Assembly (NCBI RefSeq): GCF_000411455.1
Contig: NZ_KE150457.1
Coordinates: 1,514,023-1,578,022, forward strand
Origin: Microbacterium sp. oral taxon 186 str. F0373
GTDB taxonomy: Bacteria; Actinomycetota; Actinomycetes; Actinomycetales; Microbacteriaceae
Reading direction: 5' to 3'
Length of the DNA: 64,000 bases
The notes beneath the pieces are model-generated. The model was given only the letters and a program-made list of their open reading frames with translations, had not been told where the DNA came from and did no database searches. Both the position numbers and the translations under genes were made by a program. Shown one piece after another: positions 43,624-52,810 of the stretch (positions are counted from its first letter, which is position 1; every line of letters starts with the position of its first letter).

Positions 43624-44160
43624 TCACGCCGCCGGTGAGGCGGGGACACCGTCGAGGGTGAAGAGCAGCTCGACGCTCTCACCCGGTTGCGCCGTCAGCG
43701 TCGACAGGCCCTCCTGCGCATAGTCCCAGGTGCCGCCGTCGGTCTTGGTCCACAGAGCCCAATACGCGAAGGCCGCGGGCATCGATTCGCACTTCTCGAT
43801 GTACGCGGGGTCCTTTGTCGAGCCGACCGGCTCGGATGCCGAGGGCAGCCCGTTCACGCGGCAGATGACCTGGTCGCCGTACTGCTTCGTGCCCTCGATG
43901 GTCGTGCCGACGTACGTCAGCGCGTTCGAGATCGTCACGGGTCCTGTCCCGATGATGCACCAGGTCTCGGACGAGCCGCCCTTGAGTGCCGACGAATCGA
44001 CCGTCAGCGTGACACCCTCCGACCCGGTGCAGGCGGTGCTGGTCGGAGTCGGTGTGGGCGTGGGCGATGCGTCAGCACCACCGGTCGACGCGCAGGCAGA
44101 CAGGCCGAGCGCGAGGGCGCCGGCGGCGAGCAGGGTCAGGATGCGGGGAGTCGACGTCAC
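43624..44160 (-). CDS. Lipoprotein with DUF4430/transcobalamin-like domain
   Basis: A 178-residue exported protein. The signal peptide ends in the lipobox LSAC, then a Pro/Thr linker (TPTPTPTS). The folded part resembles DUF4430, the domain named for transcobalamin's C-terminal end: ALTYVGTTIEGTKQYGDQVICRVNGLPSASEP and YWALWTKTDGGTWDYAQEGLSTL. Such lipoproteins often accompany actinobacterial ECF importers. Leaderless: TACGCT 6 nt before the GTG. It is upstream of and co-directional with the ECF genes, but separated by its own promoter and theirs. Confidence 0.75.
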   Translation of the reverse strand: MTSTPRILTLLAAGALALGLSACASTGGADASPTPTPTPTSTACTGSEGVTLTVDSSALKGGSSETWCIIGTGPVTISNALTYVGTTIEGTKQYGDQVICRVNGLPSASEPVGSTKDPAYIEKCESMPAAFAYWALWTKTDGGTWDYAQEGLSTLTAQPGESVELLFTLDGVPASPAA

Positions 44161-44229
44161 CGCTCCAGCGTAGGGGGAGCGGAAGGTGCGTCCCGGCCGG
44201 ATCACGGCGCCCGCGCGTAGGCTGGGCGG

Positions 44230-45141
44230 GTGACCGACTCCTTCGTCTCCGAGCTGTTCGATCCCGCGGAGTGGATGCTCGCTGCGGGTGCGGACGCGTA
44301 CACCGACATCACGGCGCACGTCTCGCGCGACGGTCGCATCGCGCGCATCGCGTTCGACCGCCCCGAGGTGCGAAACGCCTTCCGCCCGCGCACCGTCGAC
44401 GAGCTCTACCGCGCCCTCGACATCGCCCGCCAGGACCCGCGCATCGGGGTCGTGCTGCTGACAGGCAACGGTCCGAGCCCGAAGGACGGCGGGTGGGCGT
44501 TCTGCTCGGGCGGCGACCAGCGCATCCGCGGTCGCGACGGCTACACGTACGCCGCCGACGACGCGACCGCTCCCGACCCGGCCCGCGCGGGCCGCCTCCA
44601 CATCCTCGAGGTGCAGCGCCTCATCCGTTTCATGCCCAAGGTCGTCATCGCGGTGATCCCGGGGTGGGCGGCAGGCGGGGGGCACTCGCTGCACATCGTG
44701 TGCGACCTGTCGATCGCGAGCGCCGAGCACGGCCGTTTCAAGCAGACGGATGCCGATGTCGGATCGTTCGACGCGGGTTACGGCTCGGCATACATGGCCC
44801 GCCAGGTCGGCCAGAAGATCGCCCGTGAGGTGTTCTTCCTCGCCGAGGAGTACTCGGCTGCGCGTGCCTACGAGATGGGTGCGGTCAACCGCGTCGTGCC
44901 GCATGCCGAGCTCGAGCGCGAAGCGGTCGCGATGGCGCGGACCATCCTCGGCAAGTCGCCGACGGCGATCCGCATGCTCAAGTTCGCGTTCAACGCGATC
45001 GATGACGGGATGGTCGGCCAGCAGGTGTTCGCGGGGGAGGCGACCCGACTCGCCTACGGCACCGACGAAGCCGTCGAAGGACGCGACGCCTTCCTGCAGA
45101 AGCGCGATCCCGACTGGTCGCCGTACCCGTACCACTACTGA
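44230..45141 (+). CDS. menB: 1,4-Dihydroxy-2-naphthoyl-CoA synthase
   Basis: A 303-residue crotonase-fold enzyme closing the second ring of the menaquinone head group. It carries the oxyanion/active-site loop FCSGGDQRIRG, IPGWAAGGGHSLHIVCDLSIAS and TDADVGSFDAGYGSAYMARQVG, all MenB signatures, and ends in DWSPYPYHY. It is leaderless: TAGGCT 6 nt before the GTG. It heads the menB-menE pair and diverges from the lipoprotein gene. Confidence 0.95.
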   Translation: MTDSFVSELFDPAEWMLAAGADAYTDITAHVSRDGRIARIAFDRPEVRNAFRPRTVDELYRALDIARQDPRIGVVLLTGNGPSPKDGGWAFCSGGDQRIRGRDGYTYAADDATAPDPARAGRLHILEVQRLIRFMPKVVIAVIPGWAAGGGHSLHIVCDLSIASAEHGRFKQTDADVGSFDAGYGSAYMARQVGQKIAREVFFLAEEYSAARAYEMGAVNRVVPHAELEREAVAMARTILGKSPTAIRMLKFAFNAIDDGMVGQQVFAGEATRLAYGTDEAVEGRDAFLQKRDPDWSPYPYHY

Positions 45142-45158
45142 CCTCCCCGGAGACGAAC

Positions 45159-46325
45159 GTGCGCCTGGAGAGGGTCGACGCGACGGATGCCCGCGCGGTG
45201 CTGCGCGGTCTGCGCTCGGCGGTGCTCGGCGCCGGGCCCGCGATCGCGCTCGGCGGAGAGGACGACCTGCCTCGGGACGTGCCGGCCGGAACGGCGGTGG
45301 TGGTCACCACGTCCGGTTCCAGCGGCTACCCGAAGGCCGTGGCGCTCAGCCGGTCGGCGCTGACGGCGTCGGCGATGGCGACGTCCGCGCGCATCGGCAG
45401 CGGATCGTGGCTGCTCGCGCTGGCTCCCGGCTACATCGCCGGTGTGCAGGTGCTGGTGCGCGCGCTCGTCGCGGGCAACGAGCCCGCGGTCGTCGCGGGA
45501 CCGTTTCGTACCGCGTCGTTCGTGGCGGCGGCATCCTCGATGGCGTCCAGTCGTGGGGGCGAGCGGGTGCCGACGTTCACCTCGCTCGTCCCCGCACAGC
45601 TGCAGACGCTTCTCGACGACCCCGCCGGATGCCGCGCGCTCGCCGGCTTCGCGGCGGTGCTCGTGGGTGGGCAGGCCCTGCCGCCGGCGCTCGCTGCCCG
45701 CGCGGACGAGGCCGGCATCCGTGTCGTGCGCACCTACGGATCGAGCGAGACGGCCGGCGGCTGCGTGTACGACGGCATCCCGCTCGACGGCGTGGACGTG
45801 CGGATCGTCGACGGAGAGGTGCAGGTGTCGGGGCCGACTCTCGCGGACGGCTACCTCGGCGACCCGGCGCGCACCGCCGCCGCGTTCGTGCGCGACGAGG
45901 CGGGTGTGCGCTGGTATCGCACCGGCGACGCCGGTCGCTTCGACGGTCGGCTGACGGTCACCGGCCGCCGCGACAACGTCATCGTGTCGGGTGGAGTCAA
46001 CGTCTCGCTCGACCGTGTCGAGCGGATCGTCCGCACCCTGCCCGGATTCGTCGATGCGGTCGTGGTGCCGGTCGCCGACGAGCGCTGGGGTGAGGCATCG
46101 ATCGTCGTGGCTGCGGGGGTGACGTCGGATGCCGCGGCTGCAGAGGCCGATCCCGACCTGCCGGCCGTCCGCGACCTCGTCGGCGATGAGCTCGGCGCCC
46201 CGGCGCGGCCGCGTGCCATCCTTCGAGTGCCGCGACTGCCGACGCTCTCCAGCGGTAAGCCCGACCGGGCCGCCCTCACGGCGCTCGCGCGCACGTGGGC
46301 GGAGCGCGCCGGCGGCAGCCGCTGA
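45159..46325 (+). CDS. menE: o-Succinylbenzoate-CoA ligase
   Basis: A 388-residue adenylate-forming enzyme activating o-succinylbenzoate. The P-loop is VVVTTSGSSGYPKAVALS; A5 is TYGSSETAGG; GRRDNVIVSGGVNVSLDRVE and LPTLSSGKPDRAAL give the hinge and catalytic Lys. Shorter than typical AMP ligases, as actinobacterial MenE usually is. It follows menB by 17 bp with a GGAG site. Confidence 0.93.
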   Translation: MRLERVDATDARAVLRGLRSAVLGAGPAIALGGEDDLPRDVPAGTAVVVTTSGSSGYPKAVALSRSALTASAMATSARIGSGSWLLALAPGYIAGVQVLVRALVAGNEPAVVAGPFRTASFVAAASSMASSRGGERVPTFTSLVPAQLQTLLDDPAGCRALAGFAAVLVGGQALPPALAARADEAGIRVVRTYGSSETAGGCVYDGIPLDGVDVRIVDGEVQVSGPTLADGYLGDPARTAAAFVRDEAGVRWYRTGDAGRFDGRLTVTGRRDNVIVSGGVNVSLDRVERIVRTLPGFVDAVVVPVADERWGEASIVVAAGVTSDAAAAEADPDLPAVRDLVGDELGAPARPRAILRVPRLPTLSSGKPDRAALTALARTWAERAGGSR

Positions 46326-46380
46326 CGCGGGGCGTCGCCGTCACAGCGGATCCATGCCCATCCGGGCATAGGATTCTGGC

Positions 46381-47364
46381 GTGGCAGGCAGCACCCGGAA
46401 GAAGAAGTCGCGCGCGGCGCATCACCCGAAGCAGAAGCCGCGCGGCAACCCGCAGCGCGCGCGGGTGTCGGGCGACCCCGCGCACGTGACGCGGGCCACC
46501 GCGCGCGACTGGATCGGCGCCGCGCGCCTGCGGACGCTCCCGCTCGCCGTCGCGCCTGTGGTCATCGGCACGGGTGCGGCCCGGCTCGATGATGCGCCGC
46601 TGCGCTGGGTGCTGGCCCTGTGCTGCCTGATCGTCGCGGTCGCGATCCAGATCGGCGTCAATTACGCGAACGACTACAGCGACGGCATCCGCGGCACCGA
46701 CGATCACCGCGTCGGCCCCGCCCGCCTCACCGCCTCGCGCCGGGCGAAGCCGCGCACCGTTCTCACGGTCGCCCTGGTCTTCTTCGCCATCGCGGCCGTG
46801 GCGGGCCTCGCCATCATCATCCGTACCGGTTACTGGTGGATGGCCCTCATCGGGGCGGCCTGCCTCGTCGCCGCGTGGTTCTACACCGGCGGAAAGCGGC
46901 CCTACGGCTACGCGGGACTCGGAGAGCTGTTCGTCTTCGTCTTCTTCGGTCTCGTCGCCACCGTGGGCACCACGTTCGTCCAGATCGGCACCGTCCCGCA
47001 GGAGAGCTGGTTCGGCGGCGTGATCGCCGGCCTGCTGGCCTGCGGCGTGCTGCTGGCGAACAACCTCCGCGACATCGATCAGGACCGCCTCGCCGGCAAG
47101 CGCACCCTCACCGTGCGCATCGGTCGCCGTGCGACGCAGGTGCTGTTCACGGCGCTCGTCGTCGTCGCCTTCGCACTGATCGCCGTCCTCGCGCTGTTCT
47201 ACCCGCTGGCGTGGCTGGCGATGCTCGCGCTGATCCCCGCGGCGTGCGCTGTGCTGATCGTCTGGACCTACCGCGCACCGCGCGAGCTGGTCGTCGCGCT
47301 CGGGCTGACCTCGCTCACCTCGCTGGCCCTGTCGATTCTGCTTTACTGGGCCTTCATCGGCTGA
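46381..47364 (+). CDS. menA: 1,4-Dihydroxy-2-naphthoate polyprenyltransferase
   Basis: A 327-residue UbiA-family membrane enzyme attaching the isoprenoid tail. The first Asp-rich motif is NYANDYSDGIRGTDD and the second is NNLRDIDQDRLAGKRTL; about eight helices. The first 40 residues are an unusually basic cytoplasmic tail (STRKKKSRAAHHPKQK). It is leaderless with TAGGAT 6 nt before the GTG. Confidence 0.94.
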   Translation: MAGSTRKKKSRAAHHPKQKPRGNPQRARVSGDPAHVTRATARDWIGAARLRTLPLAVAPVVIGTGAARLDDAPLRWVLALCCLIVAVAIQIGVNYANDYSDGIRGTDDHRVGPARLTASRRAKPRTVLTVALVFFAIAAVAGLAIIIRTGYWWMALIGAACLVAAWFYTGGKRPYGYAGLGELFVFVFFGLVATVGTTFVQIGTVPQESWFGGVIAGLLACGVLLANNLRDIDQDRLAGKRTLTVRIGRRATQVLFTALVVVAFALIAVLALFYPLAWLAMLALIPAACAVLIVWTYRAPRELVVALGLTSLTSLALSILLYWAFIG

Positions 47365-47394
47365 GCACACGCCCTCGCGGGGCGCCCGACGGGC

Positions 47395-47673
47395 TCACTC
47401 CGAGGGCGTCGAGGTGACCTGGTCGGCCGCGGCATCCTCGGCGTCCTCGTCGCGGTCGCGACGGGTGCGGCGCCGCGCGGCGAGACCCGCGGTCAGATCG
47501 TCCAGCGGGCGACGCAGGAACAGCACCGAGAGGCTGAGCCCGATGAGGGCCGCGAAGATCGCCGACAGCCAGTAGTACTCCTGCATGATCGGGAAGAGCA
47601 TCATGAGCGCGAACGGCACCACGAACACCAGCAGACGAAGGACGGTGTAGACGAGGGCCGAACGGACACGCAT
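47395..47673 (-). CDS. DUF4229 small membrane protein
   Basis: A 92-residue protein with two hydrophobic helices (LVYTVLRLLVFVVPFALMML and LSAIFAALIGLSLSVLFL), then LRRPLDDLTAGLAARR and an acidic tail. It matches DUF4229, regularly found beside menA in actinobacteria. Function unknown. Leaderless: TAGGCT 6 nt before the ATG. Convergent with menA. Confidence 0.87.
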   Translation of the reverse strand: MRVRSALVYTVLRLLVFVVPFALMMLFPIMQEYYWLSAIFAALIGLSLSVLFLRRPLDDLTAGLAARRRTRRDRDEDAEDAAADQVTSTPSE

Positions 47674-47748
47674 GCGTCCAGCCTACGCGCGCGGCGTCGC
47701 GGAGCCGACCTCGGATCTCGCGGTGTTCGCGCCGCCTAGGATGGAAGG

Positions 47749-48156
47749 GTGGTGCGCATTCTGCTGCCTCTGGCGCTGTTGCTGATCGCCTTCTGGGTGT
47801 ACAGCATCGTCGACTGCGCCCTGCAGCCGCCCACGCGTCACCGCGGCGTCAGCAAGCCGCTGTGGATCGTGATCGTCGTGCTGCTTCCCGTCATCGGCGG
47901 CCTGATGTGGTTCGTCGTGGGTCGCGGCCGCGCGCAGCGCCAGAGCGCCTTCCGGGCGCCGGACGACAACCCCGACTTCCTCGGGAGCCTGCGCAACGTC
48001 TCGATCGCCGATCAGGACGAGCGCATCCGCCGCCTCGAGGAAGAGCTCGCCGCGCTTGACGCGGAAGCCCCAGACCCCGACCGCGGCCCGCAGACACGTC
48101 CGCCGGTGACCGGCGATGACGACCCGGACGAGCACCGTCGCGGCAGCGTCGCCTGA
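47749..48156 (+). CDS. PLDc_N-domain membrane protein
   Basis: A 135-residue protein with two helices (ILLPLALLLIAFWVYSIVDCAL and PLWIVIVVLLPVIGGLMWFVVG), the PLD nuclease N-terminal (PLDc_N) domain. A helical, charged cytoplasmic tail follows. It is leaderless (TAGGAT, 6 nt, GTG). It ends 1 bp before menD, so it probably shares its transcript. Confidence 0.87.
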   Translation: MVRILLPLALLLIAFWVYSIVDCALQPPTRHRGVSKPLWIVIVVLLPVIGGLMWFVVGRGRAQRQSAFRAPDDNPDFLGSLRNVSIADQDERIRRLEEELAALDAEAPDPDRGPQTRPPVTGDDDPDEHRRGSVA

Positions 48157-48157
48157 C

Positions 48158-49963
48158 ATGGACGACAGCGCTCTGGTCGGTCGGGCACCGGCGACGGATG
48201 CCGCGGCCGCCCTTCTGGGCCGGTTGGCCGAGCTCGGGGTCGCGCACATCGTCGTCAGCCCCGGGTCGCGCTCGCAGGCGCTCGCGCTGGTCGCCGCCGA
48301 GTTGGAGAGTCGTGGCGACGTGCGCGTGCACGTCCGCATCGACGAACGCGTCGCCGGGTTCACGGCGCTGGGCATCGGCCGCGAGTCGGGCATGCCCGCC
48401 GCCGTCGTGTGCACCTCCGGCACGGCGGTCGCGAACCTGCTGCCCGCGGCTCTCGAAGCGCATCACGCCGGAGTGCCGCTGCTCCTGCTCACCGCCGACC
48501 GTCCGCCGGAGCTGCGCGGTGTGGGCGCCAACCAGACGACGCGCCAACCCGGCATGTTCGCGCCGAACATGCGCCTGGAAGAAGACCTGCCCGTCCCCGA
48601 CGCGCTCGATGTGGACGGCACCGGCGAGCAGTCGATGATGCTCCGTCGCGTCGCGGAGGACGCGGTCGCCGCCGCTCTGGGCACGGGTACGCGCCAGGCC
48701 GGACCGGTGCACCTGAACCTTCCGTTGCGCGAGCCGCTCGCCGGCGCGCTGCCGCCGTGGCTGGGCGCCACCGAGCTCGACCTGCCCGCTCCGGCGCTCG
48801 GCCCCGACGTCGCCGGCGACGAGCTGAGCACGACCGAGCCGTCGGGAGCGCTGTACCAGGGCGGTGGCGGCATCGGCGAGGCGAACCATCCCGCCGATCC
48901 CGAGCTCGACCCGCACGTGCTCGTGCGCGGTCCCCGCACCGTGGTGATCGCCGGCGCCGACGCCGGACCCGCCGCCGAAGCACTCGCCCACGCGGGCGGA
49001 TGGCCGCTGATCGCCGAGATCGTCAGCGGCGCCCGCTTCGGCCGCAACCTCGTGCACGGCTACCGCGGGCTGCTGCGCGACCCGGAGCTCGGCGGGCGCA
49101 TCGAACGCGCCGTCGTCTTCGGCCATCCGACGCTCACGCGTGAGGTCACGGCGCTGCTGTCGCGTGCCGAGGTCGAGGTGCTCGCCGTGCGCGGGCCGGG
49201 AGAGCCCCTGAATCTCAACGGCGTCTCGGCATCCGTCGACGCCGTCGTGGCCGCCGTCGGCGACATGGACCGCGACTGGTTCGGCGCCTGGATGCGGGCC
49301 TCGCGCGGGGCGGCCGTCGATCTCGCCCCGCCGGCTCCGAATGCCGCCGCGCTGTCGTCCGCGGTGCCGGCCGAGCGCCTCGGCGCCATCGCGTCCGAGC
49401 TCGCCGTCGCGCGCGCCCGGATCGATCGGGTGGGCCTCGTGGATGCCGTGTGGCGGGCGACCTGGCCGCACGACCGCCTGTTCTTCGCTTCGTCGCGCCT
49501 CGTGCGTGTGGCTGACGGCGTGCTCGGCGGAAAGAAGGTGCCGGTCCACGCCAACCGCGGTCTCGCCGGCATAGACGGCACCATCGCAACCGGCATGGGG
49601 ATCGCGATCGCGAGCCAGACCGGCGGCGACGTCGGCGTGACCCGCGTGCTGACCGGAGATCTCGCGTTCCTCTACGACGTGGGGGCGCTCTTGCTGCCGG
49701 TCGGTGAGACAGCGCCGCGGCTGCAGGTCGTCGTCGGCAACGACGGCGGGGGCACGATCTTCGACGGCCTCGAGGTCGCCGAGATCGCCGGGCCCGACGC
49801 CATGCAACGCGTGCTGTACACGCCGCAGGACGTGGATCTGGCCCCGCTGGCCGCCGCGTACGGCTGGGAGTACGTGCGCGTCGCCACGCGCGCCGAGCTC
49901 GATCAGGCCCTCACCGCCCGCGTCGTCGGGCGACAGATCATCGAAGTCGCCCTCGCTCGCTGA
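48158..49963 (+). CDS. menD: 2-Succinyl-5-enolpyruvyl-6-hydroxy-3-cyclohexene-1-carboxylate synthase
   Basis: A 601-residue ThDP enzyme joining isochorismate and 2-oxoglutarate. The N-terminal VVSPGSRSQALALVAAEL holds the catalytic region, and FTALGIGRESGMPAAVVCTSGTAVANLLPA is the family signature. The ThDP site is LTGDLAFLYDVGALL with NDGGGTIFDGLE. ATG 48158 is preferred over an ATG 42 nt upstream that lies inside the previous gene. Confidence 0.94.
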   Translation: MDDSALVGRAPATDAAAALLGRLAELGVAHIVVSPGSRSQALALVAAELESRGDVRVHVRIDERVAGFTALGIGRESGMPAAVVCTSGTAVANLLPAALEAHHAGVPLLLLTADRPPELRGVGANQTTRQPGMFAPNMRLEEDLPVPDALDVDGTGEQSMMLRRVAEDAVAAALGTGTRQAGPVHLNLPLREPLAGALPPWLGATELDLPAPALGPDVAGDELSTTEPSGALYQGGGGIGEANHPADPELDPHVLVRGPRTVVIAGADAGPAAEALAHAGGWPLIAEIVSGARFGRNLVHGYRGLLRDPELGGRIERAVVFGHPTLTREVTALLSRAEVEVLAVRGPGEPLNLNGVSASVDAVVAAVGDMDRDWFGAWMRASRGAAVDLAPPAPNAAALSSAVPAERLGAIASELAVARARIDRVGLVDAVWRATWPHDRLFFASSRLVRVADGVLGGKKVPVHANRGLAGIDGTIATGMGIAIASQTGGDVGVTRVLTGDLAFLYDVGALLLPVGETAPRLQVVVGNDGGGTIFDGLEVAEIAGPDAMQRVLYTPQDVDLAPLAAAYGWEYVRVATRAELDQALTARVVGRQIIEVALAR

Positions 49964-50004
49964 ACGTCCTGGCCCTCTCCGCCTGCCCGCGCCATGATGT
50001 GGGG

Positions 50005-50868
50005 ATGACCGCGAGAAGCCAGAAGAACTGGAACGCCGATCCCGCCGACCTCCTGCGCGCCGGCCCGGGGTTCCGCCTCGCCGACCTCGATCCGGCATCC
50101 ACCCCGGGCTATGACGGCGACAAGGACCACGGGCAGAGCGACCTCGAGGCGGGCGCGGACGAGCTCGACGAGCTGCAGGAGCGCCTCTACGCGCAGAGCC
50201 GTATCGAGGAGGGGGCTCCGGCGGTGCTGCTCGTGCTGCAGGCGATGGACTCCGCCGGCAAAGGCGGCATCGTCCGCCACGTCGTCGGAGCGGTCGATCC
50301 GCAGGGCATCGCGCTCGCCGCGTTCAAGAAGCCCACGCCGGAGGAGCTCGCGCACGACTTCCTGTGGCGAATCGAGAAGCGGGTGCCCGAACCCGGATTC
50401 ATCGGAGTGTTCGACCGGTCGCACTACGAGGATGTGCTCATCGGGCGGGTGCGCGCGCTCGCCCCTGCCGAGGAGATCGAGCGCCGCTACGACGCCATCG
50501 TCGCCTTCGAGAAGGGGCTCGTCGATCGCGGCATCCGGATCGTCAAGGTGATGCTGCACATCTCGGCCGACGAGCAGAGGGATCGGCTGCGGGAGCGGCT
50601 GGAGCGGCCCGACAAGCACTGGAAGTACAACCCCGGCGACGTCGACGAGCGGCGCCGGTGGGACGAGTACATGGCGGCGTATCAGACGGTGTTCGAGCGC
50701 ACCTCGACGCCCGAAGCCCCGTGGTTCGTCGTGCCCGCGAACCGCAAGTGGTACGCGCGCCTCGCCGTCCAGGCGCTGCTGCTGGACGCGCTCGAGGACA
50801 TCGATCCGCACTGGCCCGTCGCCGACTTCGACGTGGATGCCGAGAAGAAGCGCCTCGCCGACAGCTGA
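50005..50868 (+). CDS. Polyphosphate kinase 2 family protein
   Basis: A 287-residue PPK2 (class I-like, single domain) kinase transferring phosphate between polyphosphate and nucleotides. Walker A is LVLQAMDSAGKGGIVRHV; Walker B is IGVFDRSHYEDVLIGRV; the lid helix region is RLRERLERPDKHWKYNPGDVDERRRWDEY. The ATG at 50005 follows CATGAT by 6 nt. Which nucleotide it uses cannot be told. Confidence 0.9.
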   Translation: MTARSQKNWNADPADLLRAGPGFRLADLDPASTPGYDGDKDHGQSDLEAGADELDELQERLYAQSRIEEGAPAVLLVLQAMDSAGKGGIVRHVVGAVDPQGIALAAFKKPTPEELAHDFLWRIEKRVPEPGFIGVFDRSHYEDVLIGRVRALAPAEEIERRYDAIVAFEKGLVDRGIRIVKVMLHISADEQRDRLRERLERPDKHWKYNPGDVDERRRWDEYMAAYQTVFERTSTPEAPWFVVPANRKWYARLAVQALLLDALEDIDPHWPVADFDVDAEKKRLADS

Positions 50869-50879
50869 CTCGAAACGCC

Positions 50880-52142
50880 CTACGCCAGGGCGTCGACGAT
50901 CGGGCGGAACTTCACCCGGGTCTCGAGCATCTCCGCCTCGGGGTCGCTGCCGGCGACGATCCCCGCGCCGGCGTGCGCGCGGAACGGGATGCCGTCGGCA
51001 TCCGCCGCCGCGAGATCGAACTGAGCCCCGCGCAGCGCGATCGCCCATTCGCCATCGCCGTTCGCGTCGACCCACCCGACGGGTCCGGCGTAGCGGCCGC
51101 GGTCGAACGGCTCGATGCGACGGATCGCGGCCAAAGCGGCCGCCGTCGGCGTTCCCGCGACGGCGGCGGTCGGGTGCAGGACGCCGAGCAGGTCGAGGGC
51201 GGAGGTCTCGGGCGCTGTCGTGGCCTCCACATCGGTCGCGAGGTGCCACACGTTCGGCAGTGCGAGAGTGAACGGCTGCTCGGCGGCCGCCAGCGCGGTC
51301 GCGTGCGGCGAGAGGGCATCGACGAGACTGCGCACGGCGTACTGGTGCTCGGCGAGGTCCTTCGCACTCGTCGCCAGGCGCAGCGCCGCCTCACGATCGG
51401 CATCCGGACCCGACCCCCGGGCGACGGTGCCGGCCAGCACGCGCGCGGTCACCTGGCCGCCGGAGACGGTGACGAGTGTTTCGGGGCTCGCGCCGATGAG
51501 CCCGTGCACGGCGTAGACCCACGTGTCGGGGTACGCGGAGGCGAGCGAGCGCGCGAGTCGGCGCAGGTCGGCGCCGGCGGGAACGGTGCCGGCCAGCTCC
51601 CGCGCGAGCACGACTTTGCTGACCTCGCCGGAGGCGATGGCGGCGAGCCCGGCACGGACCGCATCCTGATAGCCCTCCGGGGTCAGGGCGCCCGGTCCGA
51701 CCGCGGCCGACCAGTGCGGGCCGTAGCCGATGGCCCGGGGCTCGTCGGGCTCGGGAGCGCCGTCGTCGGGCAGCACCCAGGTCACCCACGTGCGACCGTC
51801 GCGCGCGCCGACCGTCATCCGCGGCACCGTCAGCACCGCGGTCGCGGACGACTGCGCATCGAACGGCAACGCGCCGAAGGCGATCAGACCGCTGCCGGGA
51901 ACGCCGACGTGGTCGTCCACCGTGGCCGCGGCGGCGACGCGGCGCCAGCGGTCGGCGAGCGTCGCGGCATCCGCTGCCGGTACCTCGATGCGCAGCGCCG
52001 AGCCGACGCCCACCAGCCACGATCCGCGACGCGCCCACACCAGGGGGTCGGCCGGGTCGGCGTATTCGAGGAGGTCGTCGAGCTCCGCGATCTCCCGGCT
52101 CACGATGCGCAGACGGGGCGGGAAGAGCGGCGCGGAACTCAC
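50880..52142 (-). CDS. menF: Isochorismate synthase
   Basis: A 420-residue chorismate-binding enzyme, first committed step to menaquinone. Motifs are SKVVLARELAG, SPETLVTVSGGQVTARVLAGT, LHPTAAVAGTPTAAALAAI and GRYAGPVGWVDANGDGEWAIALR, with GAGIVAGSDPEAE at the end. It could also serve siderophore synthesis, but the men genes around it favour menaquinone. Leaderless: TAGGCT (52149-52154) 6 nt before the GTG. Confidence 0.92.
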   Translation of the reverse strand: MSSAPLFPPRLRIVSREIAELDDLLEYADPADPLVWARRGSWLVGVGSALRIEVPAADAATLADRWRRVAAAATVDDHVGVPGSGLIAFGALPFDAQSSATAVLTVPRMTVGARDGRTWVTWVLPDDGAPEPDEPRAIGYGPHWSAAVGPGALTPEGYQDAVRAGLAAIASGEVSKVVLARELAGTVPAGADLRRLARSLASAYPDTWVYAVHGLIGASPETLVTVSGGQVTARVLAGTVARGSGPDADREAALRLATSAKDLAEHQYAVRSLVDALSPHATALAAAEQPFTLALPNVWHLATDVEATTAPETSALDLLGVLHPTAAVAGTPTAAALAAIRRIEPFDRGRYAGPVGWVDANGDGEWAIALRGAQFDLAAADADGIPFRAHAGAGIVAGSDPEAEMLETRVKFRPIVDALA

Positions 52143-52213
52143 CCGATCAGCCTAATCCGCCGGTCGACCACCGGAGTCGGGCGACGAAGGTCATGGCGGG
52201 TTAGGCTCCGGCT

Positions 52214-52771
52214 ATGACCGATCGACCCGCGCCCGGCACCCCGCTCGTCTTCCGCTGGCGCAAGTGGGACGGTGCGCCGCACTGGGAGCACGACTGCGTC
52301 TACCTCGGCAGCGACGTCCACGGCGATTGGGTGGGCCAGCGCGACGGCTGGCGCAGCGCCCGACCGGGCCTCGACACGGTCAGCGAGGGCGACAACGTCA
52401 CCCTGATCCCGCCGAGCGGCGAGTACGCTGCCACCCTCAACGCGACCCACCCGCGCATCGCGATCTACATCGATGTCGCGTGGGATCTGCGCTGGGATGC
52501 CGCGGCGGACCCCGACGGCATCCCGAGCCCCACGGGCATCGACATGGATCTCGACGTCGTGCGTGCCCGCGACGGGCGCGGAATCTGGATCGACGACCGC
52601 GACGAGTGGGAGGAGCACCGCGTGCAGTACGGGTATCCCCTGGACATCGTCGAGCGGCTCGAACGCGTCGCCCTCGAGCTCGAGGTCGAAGTTGGCGCCG
52701 AACGGGCGCCGTACGACGAGGCGACGGCGGCGCGCTGGCTCGCCGTTCTCGCGGCGCTGCCGCCGCGCTGA
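52214..52771 (+). CDS. DUF402 domain protein
   Basis: A 185-residue protein of the DUF402 (FomD/nucleotide phosphatase-like) family. The characteristic core IAIYIDVAWDLRW…DMDLDVVRARDGRGIWIDDRDEWEEH holds the acidic metal-binding residues. Some relatives hydrolyse nucleotides; the activity here is unproven. Leaderless with TAGGCT 6 nt before the ATG, divergent from menF. Confidence 0.85.
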   Translation: MTDRPAPGTPLVFRWRKWDGAPHWEHDCVYLGSDVHGDWVGQRDGWRSARPGLDTVSEGDNVTLIPPSGEYAATLNATHPRIAIYIDVAWDLRWDAAADPDGIPSPTGIDMDLDVVRARDGRGIWIDDRDEWEEHRVQYGYPLDIVERLERVALELEVEVGAERAPYDEATAARWLAVLAALPPR

Positions 52772-52810
52772 GCGCCGCCGCGGTGTCGGCAGCGCGCCTA
52801 GGATCGAAGG

